DNA of 64,000 nt from Vanilla planifolia (lineage: Eukaryota; Streptophyta; Magnoliopsida; Asparagales; Orchidaceae), in the NCBI GenBank assembly GCA_023846275.1, contig CM043870.1, positions 4,959,527 through 5,023,526 of the forward strand, in the 5' to 3' direction. Below are positions 1-11,539 of the stretch, piece after piece. A program made the position numbers and the translations under genes. The notes under the pieces were generated by a model. It was not told the DNA's origin, did not search any database, and saw only the letters and a program-made list of their open reading frames with translations. Every line of letters starts with the position of its first letter. Positions within the stretch are counted from its first letter, which is position 1.

Positions 1-1400
1 TAGTTGGTATCAAGCTCTAATGAATAATAACTATATCTTCAATGAAATAGCTCTTCCATGCCAATTTAAGAAAGACAAAAAGTTATATACTTGCGTTACT
101 TTTATTTAACCTTTTGCTCCACCGTTAAACAACTTTTCTTATTTTGAATAGTATGATTAGAATTTAATAAGATTAATACGATTAAAACTCTTATTACAAT
201 AATTTTTTTATTTTAAAAAAGAATATAAAGAAAGTAAAAGATAATTTGTCCTTTTTTTTCATAAAACTTCAAGAACTATTTTAACATTTTCAGAATATCA
301 ACTGTTACATTAAAAACTTGGTAAAAATATATTTTCAAATGCATAAATTTTAATAACAAGTAAATTAATGGAATAATGTAAAAAACAAAATTAATAATTA
401 AATAAAGACAAAATTAAATGTGAGTTGAGCAAAAGAAATTTATAATAATTATACGAAAAAATTAAGGTATGGGTTCTTCGACATCAGCTTTAGGGTCCAG
501 TTGTTGCCGTACTGAATGAGTGGTTCAACTCAGGAAAACATTAGACTTCTCATGAATGCAGCACAGATCAACTTAAACAGTAACAACTTTGGAAGATTTA
601 ATGCCTAATGTTTAGTATTATTTATATCAACTTTGCTACAAATTCTCTGTTGGGTTGGAATTTATCATCAAAATAAGGTTCTGAACATTTCAGGAACATC
701 AAGGAATTACTGGAAAAAAGGACCTTTTAAAGAAAAAAGAAGAAGAAATTTACTGCATGAAGCACCAAAAGCAATGGAAAAGTAGTTAACTAGCAATTTT
801 CTACACCTCTTGCTTCTCCTCTCGTTGAGATGTGTTGTGAAAGTTGAAGTTGGTTTTGAGTACTTTGTGCAGTACAGATGCTCAAAGTCTTTAATGGAAA
901 AACCAATACAAATGCACAAACTATTCTTGTTAATGAAGAAATAGACAAGTTATCTCGATCATACAAGTGTTATTCCAACCTTTGAAGGCATCACTTAAAT
1001 CTATCTTTAGTGTAAAGTAACAAAAGACTTAACAATTACATACAATCTATCGCGAGCAACGTGTGGTTGTGAGTTAGCCATGTCAAGTCTATTGATGTAA
1101 TGCAAGCTGTAGGTTTATTATGACACAAAATTATAAAAATGAAGCACGAAAAGAGAAGCACTCAAGGTAATATTTTGAGCTTTCAATCATAATTGATAGT
1201 TGTTCGTAGTTTTGTAATTGAGGATTTGTTGTTATATAGTTTAGAGTTTCTAGTTTTCAAGAGATTCTAATAAATCAGTGATGAAAAAGATCATTAAAAC
1301 TTCTTGGCTATAGAGTTGGAGAGATTGTGATTTCACTTGTGTTGAAACATTTGATAAATGATGTCAAATTGGATGTGTGAGATGAAAAGATTCATAACAC
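1..1400. other. AT-rich intergenic stretch, nothing recognised
   Basis: Low-complexity A/T-rich DNA with short scattered frames only. The segment around 470-1,020 is somewhat more complex in composition, and a 70-codon frame lies on the minus strand at 707-919, but its translation resembles no family I know and has no splice context. I see no promoter, RNA gene or transposon domain here. Confidence 0.5.
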
Positions 1401-4350
1401 ACAATCCCTCCGAAGGAAGTCATTTATCACATTTACGACTATATTAATAATCTTATTGGTTAGAGATGATATCATTAACGAGTAAAGTAGTATTAATTAT
1501 AGGAAATGTCTTATTAGCACTAACATACCACTTATTGAGAGTAGTTTCATCTTCCAACTAGTTATTTTCTTTAAAAGTTTATCAAGCTAGTGTTGAAAGT
1601 GAGCAATCTTGTTCTTTTGAATATGTTGCTTCTCATGTAAGGGATTAGAAGGTGTTTTCTTTTGAATCCTAAGAGATCCTTGATGCTATTCTCTTATCTA
1701 GGCTCTATGTTATTACTCTAATAAAAATGCTCTTTTGCTCATTAATCTACAAAATTGACTTATGCTAGAGTTCAATGAGAATTATTTTATTTTTAAAAGA
1801 ATATATGTTACCTCATGAGAAGAGAATAAAGTCATTAGAAAATATAAAATGGGAGATAAGTTGATAGCTTGTTGAGTGGCATAATGTTTTACTTTTCCTT
1901 GCATATATAGGTCTTTAAACCTTTGCTTAGTGCTTCAGCTGCTATGAGAAATAGAAATGGAAAACGAGGGTTTCTTTTCTTCAGTGCATGAGTAGATTGA
2001 AAGAATCCATTGCCTTTCTCATTAGAAATCACTAACAACTAGCTTCTATTATAGATGCTCATAGCAAGATTAATTAAGGTATTATTGATGTTAAATTTGT
2101 GTAGTACTTGTTTTAGAAAATTCCAAGATAGCTTATTAAATGCTTTCTTATAGTCAAGCTTGTTAATATAGTTATTATCTCTAATCTTATGATTTAAATC
2201 ATCAACCAACTCTTGTATAGTTAATATACTTTCTAAAGCCAATGTCTACTATAAGAATTTTGTTCCATTCTTTTAATATAGTTATTATCCTCCATTTTAA
2301 ACAACCACTATGAAGATTTAAGAGCTTTTGGCTCAAACATTTTTTACTCTAAATTGTCTAGGATTGTATTTAATTACTATTGGAAAAAGGAAGAGTGATG
2401 GAGAATGATTTGATGGAGCTTTATTCAAATGTTGAACAAGTGTAGTATGAAAAGCTTTGAGCTAGTTTTGATTTATTGGAGTTTTATCTAAGTGTTTTAA
2501 ACCCACTTTCCTTTTCATTTATCAAACCATGTGAAGTGATTACTCATGAAGTTAAACTATGTTAGTGTGCATCCATGAGTACAATAATTGAATTCTTGAA
2601 TCTTGGCAATGACGTTGAAGTCCCACCCCTCCTCCTAACCATCCAAGGAAGACAATTGGTCTCTACCATCATTTCTAAATCTCTTAAAAGCTCTCTTATA
2701 TTAATAAATGAGGACTTAGAAAAAACGAATGTGCACCACACCATTTGTTTATCGTACTCTATGAACATGTGTAGCTTATTTTTGGTTATTTGACATTAGA
2801 AGTTCTGAAGCTAAAACACCTATATTTTGTTAGAGATATTGTTCTCATAGTAATCAAAATTCAATTTCATTTATGAAGGACATCTATTTGTCTATTACTT
2901 ACAAAAGATTATGACAATAGTTTTAACTTAATTTTATGCATTTTGATTATATTCTTTAGAAAAAAAAAATCTCTGCTAAGCTAGCATCCCCTGATGTTTC
3001 AAATCAGGATATTAATCATCGCAATCTGTAATGTCAGCATATTGAGATGCCTAAAAGATTCTTCTAGTTGTCATGGGGTTGTTCACTTTCTTTATATTAA
3101 TGTTTTTGGCTTTTTCTTTTCTCTTTGACTTGTGGTTGGAGACCACCATAAAACCATCAGTGTTTATTTAAAATATCTTGAGTTACCTTGCTCTTTCTTG
3201 TAAATCCTTATTACATTCTTTAAGTTATTAAACATTAGCATGCCACCTAGGCTTCACATCCATTCTCACTTCTCAGTTAGATTGATATTATTTATTCTTA
3301 CCTCCAATTTCTCATTGAATTTGATCCTATAGTCATCAAAGAGATGATTCAAAGTATTATCGATTTCCTTAGCTATGAGCCAATGAACTTTACTGTAGTG
3401 TGGCGTTTGTTTAATTCTTTTTATTGTGAGGGGTTGTTCCTCACTATGAAGTCCTTCTATACTATCTTTTGTAGTTCCTATACCCTTATTTCTAATGGTA
3501 ATTTTCTGTTATTATCCAACAACTTAGAGCTAGTATTGACTTCAACCAAAATAGGTTGGCTAACATTGCTTACAATATTGCTTAACTAGTGGAATAATCT
3601 AAACTATCCCATTTAATGCATCCAAGATGGAAGAGATTTTCACTTGTTTACACTAGTACATTAAGTGTCCTTACCTACAACAACTTAAGCAATAACTCAT
3701 AAGGTTTTTGTACTCAATTTTCTTCTAGAATCCACTATTTCTTTTGAACTTTCTAAAAATTCTAATCTTCGAAGAGATTATTTAGCAATACCTACTTTAA
3801 CATAGACCTTAGCCACATGAGGCTTAGTTAAGTTGATTGCTGCAGCATCCACTATGAATAATTTGTTAACTGTTGATGTAACTGAAAAGAGTGTATGTTT
3901 GTTGAACAAGTGGATTGATAAGTGCTCCAATGAGATCCACAATAAAGCTTGTTGAGATAAAAGTTAGGGCGCCATTTTAGGAACCTTATCTAAAAGTATA
4001 CGATTTCCCAAATTCTATGGATGTGGTATCTATTGTAGTCTAATTCTTATGAGAATCTTAAGAGCATATCCTTATTATTTAATAGCCTCACAACAATAGA
4101 TCTAGAGAATCCAATTTTTTGAATTTCGAATCGAAGAACTTCCATGTTGATTATATCGTGTGAGAACATCTAAAAAGTGAAAAGCTTAAAGGGAGCAACC
4201 ATTTTGGAGATGTTGTCATCATTGAAAACTATCTCTGATTCACCCTTGAATGATAACATGGGCTTAATTTTTATTGAGGAGCAATTCAAGGTGGCAAACT
4301 TGCCCAAATTCACTATAAAGGAGGGTATTGAGGCTAAAACCATGCACCAA
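1400..4350 (-). mobile_element. Decayed LINE (non-LTR) retrotransposon
   Basis: Minus-strand translation shows LINE domains in the correct order, broken by stops and frameshifts. At about 4,200-3,600 there is an ORF1-like stretch (VDAAAINLTKPHVAKVYV, then a decayed YCLSCCR.GHLMY zinc knuckle). At about 2,770-2,560 an endonuclease-like stretch reads ELLRDLEMMVETNCLPWMV. At about 2,245-1,900 reverse transcriptase motifs appear (NYINKLDYKKAFNKLSWNFL; then GFFQSTHALKKRNPRFPFLF, equivalent to the usual G.RQGDPLSPFLF block). At about 1,600-1,490 the RT thumb region reads LDKLLKKITSWKMKLLSISG. The YADD catalytic box is not preserved. The family assignment is firm; the outer ends are approximate, and no target-site duplication or poly(A) tail was found. 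It is an inactive fossil. Confidence 0.8.
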
Positions 4351-4359
4351 AACTATTAA

Positions 4360-6560
4360 GGGAGGGGAGGGGGGAATGCACCTCCAAGAGAAAGACCCCT
4401 AGAAGCTCATTGGAAAAATCATCCCAATCGCACCAAATTTGAAAATCTCCATCAACATCACATGTCTGTTATCGTATTTTAGTCAAAGCTTATTAAAGTA
4501 TTTTATCTACATAAAACTCTCAATAATTATTATTTTCTGTTGGGTATTACATTACTAAAAAAAAATATAAAAATAAAGCAAAAAAAATAATGATAAAAGC
4601 TCTATCCCAAAATATGTATCTTTGCTCTTCTCTTACTTTATTATGGCTCTTTGGTCTAAGTTCTAGAAATTAGCCTTTCAATCACTTGGTATTCATGTAT
4701 TTTTTTTTAATAATTGAAATTATTCTTTGGCTTAATCTGTATGTTAAGGATAGGTTCTGGATTGTGTAAATTGTCTATCGATACTTGTCCTACATTACTT
4801 TGATTTGTCATCATTTTCAAATTTAGATATATTCCTAATTTGGTTCACTTTTAAGAATTCTTCTTATAACTCTTTCCAATACTTAATATCAAAGTACTTT
4901 TGTGTCTATCTTGTGTCTTCTTAATCTCTTCTTGAGTCATCTAAACTTTTTGAGTAATCTCCTTAATTAACTTAAATCTCATTATAGTGTTTTTAGTTTC
5001 ATTATACTAATGCAATGATGATTGATATTTTTTTGTCATGTAATGTCTTAAATGATATCATCTCAATATTGACTTAGTAGTTGTTGTCATATATAAACTT
5101 TATTTGAATAAGGTGCACATTTCAACTACCTACATAATAAAAAAAATGTATGCTTAGCATCAACATATACTCTAGTCACATAAGTATAAAATGCATGTGA
5201 AAAGCATTGAACCCTTTTTGAATCTTTTTCATATTGATCCTTAGGGTAAGATAAATGTAAATTCTTTAAAAAATTCAAGATTACCATTTAAATCACTTTT
5301 TATACTAAATCTTAATGTAAAACAGTATGAGTGTCTTCAAAGTGTTTACGAGCATTTGAAATTGTAATACAATTTGATTATTAGAATTTTAAGAACATTA
5401 TAATATATATATATTTAAGAAGAAAATAGATATTTTTTAAAATATTAAAGATAAGAAGTTCTTAAATAGTAATAGCATATGCATATCTTGTTGGCTAAAG
5501 GGTGAGACAATTCTCCTTTATTATACCAAACAGCAAACTTCCTTTATCTTATTGAGCGATTTGACATCATTGGCTGATAGAACCCTTTAGAAGTAGTGAC
5601 CCTTGGCAAATTGATTCAACGGATGGTAACATATTGACATTACAATTAAAAATTGTCATATAAGGTTAAATTGATTGAAACTTAGACCTGATGGTTCAAA
5701 ACAAAGGAGTTTCAATTTACATGTCAAAACAGTGATGAATTATTTCAATGAAAAAATGGTATTTTAAACCTTTAAGTTAATTTGAAGGAATTCCCCTATA
5801 TGATACCATAAACATTTTTTGAGTAATTTACAAAGAAAATTGTGTAGATTTCACATGTTTCACTATTGTTATTTATGAATTATAATGATTGTTACATCTT
5901 ATTAACATTTTTTGCAATAAGAAAGATTCATAGTAGGCTAAATAACAGTTATCTGAGTAATAACTTAAGAGTTGCACATTTGAATCTTGGGTTAAAGATT
6001 GAAAGGGTCAAATAAGAAGGAGCCTTCAAATTGTCACCACTGAAGTAAACTGCTAAGGTGTTATATGAATTTGGAATTTAAGATGAAAAATCTCAAAGAG
6101 TACTACATTAAAGTAAAATCTCAAAGTGTCTGAGTAATAATCACCAAGAATAAATGAGGTGTGGGAACACATCATATAAGTTATTATAAATAGACATGTT
6201 TTTATGATTGGTGTTCTCGTCTAAGTGCTGTATTTATCAAGCTTTTGGAGCTTCTTCCATCTTTTTTCCACTGAGTTAACAACATGATTCCTAAGAAGGC
6301 AATGTTCTATCTACTGCAGGAAATGATGGAAAATTAGCTCATCATCAATCACTCAGAAACAACTAATAGGCCCTTAGACGAAGTGAAAAGGCACAACAGG
6401 GTTATTTAGCCAGTGATAAGAACCCATTTCTTTGCTCCTTGCTTTTAAAAGGTGAAGAACATAGGCATGTTGTTAGATCTCCTTTGCAAGATATAAAGAA
6501 GGACCACTCTCTGGAAGCCACTTACCTGTAGATATAACTCTTACTTTTAAACCACATCTT
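4360..6560. other. AT-rich intergenic stretch
   Basis: A/T-rich DNA without a recognisable gene. A short G run (AGGGAGGGGAGGGGGG) lies at about 4,360-4,375 just beyond the LINE. The part from about 6,250 onward becomes less AT-biased and leads into the possible coding relic at 6,568-6,915. No transposon domain was recognised in translation. Confidence 0.4.
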
Positions 6561-6567
6561 TATGATG

Positions 6568-6915
6568 TCAAACTTGGAGGAATGGGGTCAAGCCTCCAAG
6601 TAGTTGTTCATTTAGGTCCCCATCTCTCCTCATTAAGGCAATGAGCTCATAAGGATGTGTTCTGTTGAAGACTGGGCTTCCATGATCTGTAAGAAGTGAC
6701 CTCATCTTCCTGCAGAATTCACCTAAGTTGTTGGGCTGCATTTAATCTCTCAAACAAGGTGTTTTGGACCTACAAACACTCTGGCAAACTGCAATCGACA
6801 TTGCCAGATTTCTGCACATGAGTGATTTATTTCTGCTCGATTGTAATGTGCAACGTTTGACTGAGTTAGAATCAGTAGTTGAGGCTTTACGAAATGGAAC
6901 TTCTTTATTCGATGT
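6568..6915 (-). pseudogene. Possible coding relic of unknown identity
   Basis: One minus-strand frame stays open for 57 codons (6,915-6,745), meets a single TAA (6,744-6,742), then continues from an ATG (6,741) for 57 more codons to a TGA at 6,568. The composition is protein-like: NKSLMCRNLAMSIAVCQSV upstream and FNRTHPYELIALMRRDGDL downstream. I do not recognise the family. A CAG|GTAAGT donor-like string lies further along the same strand at about 6,525, which could suggest multi-exon origin. A 63-codon frame on the plus strand (6,764-6,955) overlaps and is an alternative. This may be chance; a translated search would decide. Confidence 0.2.
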
Positions 6916-6999
6916 TTATGGTTATGCATCATTTATTCCTTTGTCATTCACTTAGTTACCTCGACCATCCATGCTTTGCCAAGCATGGGCTATGGACTA

Positions 7000-9180
7000 A
7001 AGATCACATCAATAGAAGGTAAACCTTCCAGTAACTTATATGATATAAGATTATCAAATAAAGACATGTTTTTGATTTTTGTTAGTTTCATTAAAGAATA
7101 GTATTAAAAGTAATTATTTGATCATTAAAGAATATAAATGTTGAAGATTATCAAATAAATTATAACTCCTAAAATGCTTCTAAATAATAGAAGATACATA
7201 GATGATTAGTTTCACAAATAGAAAAAGACTCCAAATATTATATATAAGATTCTCATTTAAGATTAGGTATATATCTTAAAACCAAACTATTTTTCTTTAA
7301 TATAAGATAATAAAATTAAGATAATCTTGTAACAAAATAATTTATAGTCAAAAACATCATTATAGATTAAAGTTGATGTCCATCTAGCATAATTAGACTA
7401 ACATGTTTGCATGACCCAATTGCTAGAATTGGCCAAACCCAAGGTTAACATTATGCTGGAACCAAATCAGAGCCAATCCAACCAACATTAAGTTCTTGTT
7501 CAAATAGAACTTTATATTGGGCATGATGGGCTCGCTAAAGCAATGAAGATGGCTTATTTAGGTCATTATTTGGCATTCAAATGATTCGTCTAAGATGGTT
7601 TCTTAGCTTTCAGTGGATCATAGGCCTATCAAATGGGCTGACATGTTCCATGTAGAGCTCACCCAAAACAGATGCACTCAGCTCAACAAGTCAATTGCTT
7701 ATGATTTTGAAGGCATGAAAAACTATATGATTTATACTGAAGTTTACATTGCAAAAGTTTATATGCATTAATTCTTTCAAGATTTTCTTCTAACTCAAAA
7801 TCCACATAGCATCGATCATGCTTGAATCACTGATTTAATCATCATGACATGTGCATGATACACATAAGCGAAACAATTGGTTTGACATGATGACTATATT
7901 TGCACTTAAAGTATTCTATGTCATGTTTATGTAACCAAATCATTCTCGCCATGCAAATCTTGCTCCCTTTTCCTCATGTAAATGGTTAATCCAATGATTT
8001 TATCAAAAAGTATTTTTAAAATGTAATTATTTGTTTCTTTGATCACATTTTAAAAGACACTATTTTATTTCAAAAAATAAAAAATAAATAAACTAAAGAA
8101 AATAAAATCAATTTTTTCATTTTGCAAATAACATTAAAAAGTTACTCCACAAATTTATATAAAAATTATAATTCATAGTATCAATAATTTTTCTAAACAT
8201 TTATTTAACAAACACAACTTTTTCAATAAGTATTAACATACAATGATATCTTTCAAATATGTTTTTATTGATCAACCTAATATTTATTAATAATTGTCAA
8301 ATTTAATCTAAATGAAGTTATAAATTATAGTTGTTTTCGTGTTTAAGGAATTTATAAATGAAAAATATTTGTTTTTTATAATAAAACAAGTGGTCCAGGA
8401 CATTACGAGCAAGAACAAATGAGCTGATCTCAACATATAACAAAGGTTAGCCTTGCTTGTAGAGAAAAATCATAATGAATGGACTTTTAATCTTTAAAAA
8501 AAAATCTAATATAGACATAGTTGAAAATTAAAATCAATGCAAGGAGGAAGCAAGTTTAACATGGTTTCTTAATTGTTTGCCTAAATTTGTCTACTATATT
8601 TATTTAAAAAAAAATATAGAAGTGGAAAATTTTTTATTAAAAATCTCAAAAATATATGATCTAACATTGGAAGAAATTAAACTTCAATTAATAAAAAAAT
8701 TATCATTTCATGTAATTACTATTCATCTAATTTATCTTTACTTTAAAAAAAAATTACAAAATTCATTGTAAGTTTACACTACAATATTTAACCAAACAAG
8801 TATGCAACCATTTGAAGAAGCAATCTTATCAATTTTTAGCATTTTAATCCAATAATTGGACAAAAACAAAAGAAGGATGTTCTAAAATAAAATTAAAAAA
8901 GAACTTTAAAAGAAAATTTCATGTGAATTTTAATTAAAATAAAACTTGAATTTTTTTGGGTAACAAAAACCAAAGTTTAATTCAAAGAAGAAACTTGATT
9001 TCCCTAAATATTTAATTTGCACAATTGTTTTTTAATATCAAACTAACTGATAAATGAAAAAATATTATTAAATTTGATTGAATATTATATATTTTATAAT
9101 ATGATAATATTCTCACCTAACGAATGCCGTATTATAATTATCATTCGCCATATCGTACACTTTTTTATAGTGAAACAAAT
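7000..9180. other. AT-rich intergenic stretch upstream of NAC gene 1
   Basis: Mostly A/T runs with short frames; the 64-codon frame at 8,577-8,771 is low-complexity and starts at a non-ATG codon. Composition changes abruptly at about 9,180, where the GC-richer promoter of NAC gene 1 begins. No repeat family was recognised. Confidence 0.4.
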
Positions 9181-9243
9181 AATTAGCAGCATCGATGAAC
9201 TCACCTAAGTAAAGAATACCGAATCCTTTTGTCGCCAATGCAT

Positions 9244-9523
9244 TACGTCACACAAAAAGAACCACACCCGCCGTAGTCGGCGGACACGTGCTCAGCCGTA
9301 CATCCCCTGATCCACGTGTTCAACGACTTGGTTCACAGTTAAGAAATGCACATACCTCACGCTAGGATAAACTCGGCTCGTTCCTATCTCATACACGGCC
9401 TCCTCCTATTGGTCCACGAATTTTTCTATTTCCCATGCGCGAATGCTGCTGTCGCTCTTATGCAACAAATCATTGACTTTCACCCAACGGTTCGTCGACA
9501 CGTGTACTTCAGGTTTACGTGGC
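9244..9523 (+). promoter_or_regulatory. Clustered bZIP, DRE and W-box motifs in NAC gene 1 promoter
   Basis: Within 280 bp there are three CACGTG G-box/ABRE cores (9,285-9,290, 9,313-9,318, 9,499-9,504), one TACGTGGC ABRE (9,516-9,523) and an ACGTCA bZIP half-site (about 9,245-9,250). A DRE/CRT core GCCGAC lies on the minus strand (9,276-9,281), and a TTGACT W-box at 9,473-9,478. The DRE core sits in a perfect inverted repeat, CCGCCG-TAGT-CGGCGG (9,268-9,283), that abuts the first G-box. Two or more ABREs, or an ABRE plus a DRE coupling element, is the known minimal arrangement for ABA response. Induction by ABA, drought or senescence is an inference from motif content. Confidence 0.65.
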
Positions 9524-9714
9524 TGGATAAGAACCATTTCTCGCAGAGAGGTGTTTCCCAAATAACTGGGATCTTCAAGTCATCCCAGAGAATTATCCCT
9601 GGTTCATGCATCTGAGCGTCAAATAGCGAACAGTCGTCATAACCAATTCTTGTATGACAGGTGGTGAGTTTGAAACCGGATTGAATACGTTTCGTAACCG
9701 AATCCGAAGGCGCT

Positions 9715-9721
9715 TATAAAA
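9715..9721 (+). promoter_or_regulatory. TATA box of NAC gene 1
   Basis: TATAAAA lies 93 bp upstream of the ATG at 9,814. Transcription would start near 9,745-9,750, giving a 5' leader of about 65 nt with no upstream ATG in frame; an in-frame TAA at 9,802 bounds the reading frame. Confidence 0.6.
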
Positions 9722-9813
9722 TGGCGGGATTCGTGATTTGAACAAATTCAAATAGCTTACGACTGAGAAACTAGCCCCCTTTCTTCCTCGCGAGACTTAC
9801 CTAATTGTACGAT

Positions 9814-10717
9814 ATGAATTACGAGCTCCCGCCGGGATTTAGATTCCACCCAACCGACGAAGAGCTCATCGTCTTCTACCTTCGCAAGAAGGCTGCCTCT
9901 CTTTCTTGCTCGGTGCCCATCATTCCCGAAGTCAATATCTACAAGTTCGATCCATGGGAGCTACCAGGTTGGTCTTCCTCGCGCATACATCTCTTGGTTG
10001 CCGAGCCTCTCGGGGTGAACTTTAAACCTTTGATGCAGGGAAGTCAGAGCTTAGCGAGGGGGAGTGGTACTTCTTCACCCCGCGCGATCGGAAGTACCCG
10101 AACGGCGCGCGGCCGAACCGCGCCACGGTTTCGGGGTACTGGAAGGCCACCGGCACTGACAAGGCCATCTACAGCTGCTCCCGTTGCGTGGGGGTTAAGA
10201 AGGCCCTTGTTTTCTACCAAGGTCGACCGCCCAAAGGTTGCAAGACTGAGTGGATCATGCACGAATACCGCCTCAACGATTCGCAGAAAACATCCAAATC
10301 AAAGATAGTGAGTGGCGCAGATTCGTAGCTGGAGCTTAAATGTTCTTCGTCGACTCGATTATTCATTTTTTTTTTCTCTGCTTGCAGTTGGATGAGTGGG
10401 TGTTGTGTAGGATCTACCAGAAGAGGCAACCGAAGAGTAAAACAGAGCATGATGACAGCGGCAGAGAAAGCCCTGCGCCGAAAAAACTTATCATGGAGCT
10501 CGAAGACTGCGAGGCGAAGACCATCACTATGCCTCGGTCGTGTTCCCTAGCTCGTCTCCTGGAGTACGAATACTCGCAGCTTTTTGGGGATTCGACCATT
10601 GGCGGGTCCATCGACGACCTCTTCACAATTGGTGGCGCCGGCTCTGTTTCGGAAGAAGCGGCAACCACGAGGTTGTTCGGCAATCAGATACTGATGGATC
10701 CCATCTTCATGCACTAG
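9814..10717 (+). CDS. NAC-domain transcription factor, NAP/NAC29-like (3 exons)
   Basis: A DNA-binding nuclear transcription activator of the plant NAC family. Exons are 9,814-9,967, 10,039-10,307 and 10,388-10,717 with GT-AG introns of 71 and 80 bp, giving 250 aa. The start is the first ATG after an in-frame TAA (9,802). The NAC domain fills about residues 5-153 with all five subdomains: [15 protein letters not shown] (A), [16 protein letters not shown] (B), [15 protein letters not shown] and [10 protein letters not shown] (C), [17 protein letters not shown] and WIMHEYRL (D), and DEWVLCRIY (E). The [15 protein letters not shown] block and GTDKAI are typical of the NAP/NAC29 group, known for ABA-linked leaf senescence and fruit ripening. 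The C-terminal 95 residues ([14 protein letters not shown], then an acidic/hydrophobic tail ending DPIFMH) are the likely activation region. The middle exon is strongly GC-rich compared with flanking DNA. The NAC call is certain; the NAP subgroup is likely. NAC56/NARS-type relatives are the alternative. Confidence 0.93.
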
Positions 10718-11002
10718 GGAGCAGATTTTGATTGATACCTGTTGGCACAGGAAGAGGGGAGTCTTTCGGCGAAAATGGATGTCGGCTGGAGGAGAAATCT
10801 CCCTGAAAAGTTGGTGCATATCCGCAAGAACAGAGAGCTTTACTGAAAAAAAAAAGTTAAGAAATCGGTGCGATTGTCGCAAAAGGGACGATTTGTGATG
10901 TGGATAAGTGTGATGGGACCCACTGCAGACGTGCATAGCGATACGTTCGGCCATGTGGGGACCATCTTCTTTCCAAAAAATTGACAGGAGGTTCCCATTT
11001 GT

Positions 11003-11008
11003 AATAAA
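11003..11008 (+). terminator. Poly(A) signal of NAC gene 1
   Basis: AATAAA lies 286 bp past the stop codon, in the first T/A-rich stretch after the GC-richer 3' UTR. Cleavage would be expected near 11,020-11,035. Confidence 0.5.
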
Positions 11009-11249
11009 ATATTAATTTTATGGTTTTGATATTTTGCTTGACAAAGGTGTTTTTATTTTGAAGTATAAATTTATTTATTATGTTATTGACATGTTTATAG
11101 TTGTTGACAAATAGAATTAATTGTAATTTTGGTCTCATTTGAATAAATTAAAATATTTTATTAGTTTTTATTTTTATTTTGATTTTATATTTTCAATTTA
11201 TGAGTTTGCATCATTTAAAATGAATTTGTCGACAACAAGTACTTTAAGA

Positions 11250-11437
11250 TTAGGTTCTTGAGATTGAGTTGTTTAAGATTAAATCTTTGAAATAAAGGTG
11301 TTCAAAGTTAGGCTTTTAGGACCAAGTCATTCAATACAAGACTCTTGAGGCCAAGTAACTCAAGTCGAGAACCTCCAAACCTAGTTGTTTAAATCAAAAC
11401 CTTTGAGGCCAACAATTCGAGATCAACTCTTGAAGGC
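11250..11437. repeat. Degenerate minisatellite, about 30-bp units
   Basis: About six imperfect units of 28-33 bp alternate an AAGT.ATTCAA-like half with a C.CTTGAGGCC-like half (for example CTCTTGAGGCCAAGTAACTC). It lies between the 3' end of NAC gene 1 and the LINE that follows. Copies are diverged, so it is not recent. Confidence 0.55.
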
Positions 11438-11539
11438 TTAATTTCCATACTTAATCTTCTATTACAAATTTAATATTATCTTTATAACTAATTTGGCTTA
11501 GTTTTAAAATTTGTTGACACTTATCTTAGACAATTAAAT

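Noticed and set aside
4177..4359. 60-codon plus-strand frame
   Set aside because: It overlaps the ORF1 end of a minus-strand LINE and has no recognisable motif; likely a by-product of LINE sequence.
9346..9615. 89-codon plus-strand frame upstream of NAC gene 1
   Set aside because: It lies upstream of the TATA box, within the motif-rich promoter, and has no family resemblance. An open frame is expected by chance in this GC-richer patch.
10044..10954. Several antisense and out-of-frame ORFs across NAC gene 1
   Set aside because: They mirror the NAC coding exons, whose NAC domain and splice sites are unambiguous.
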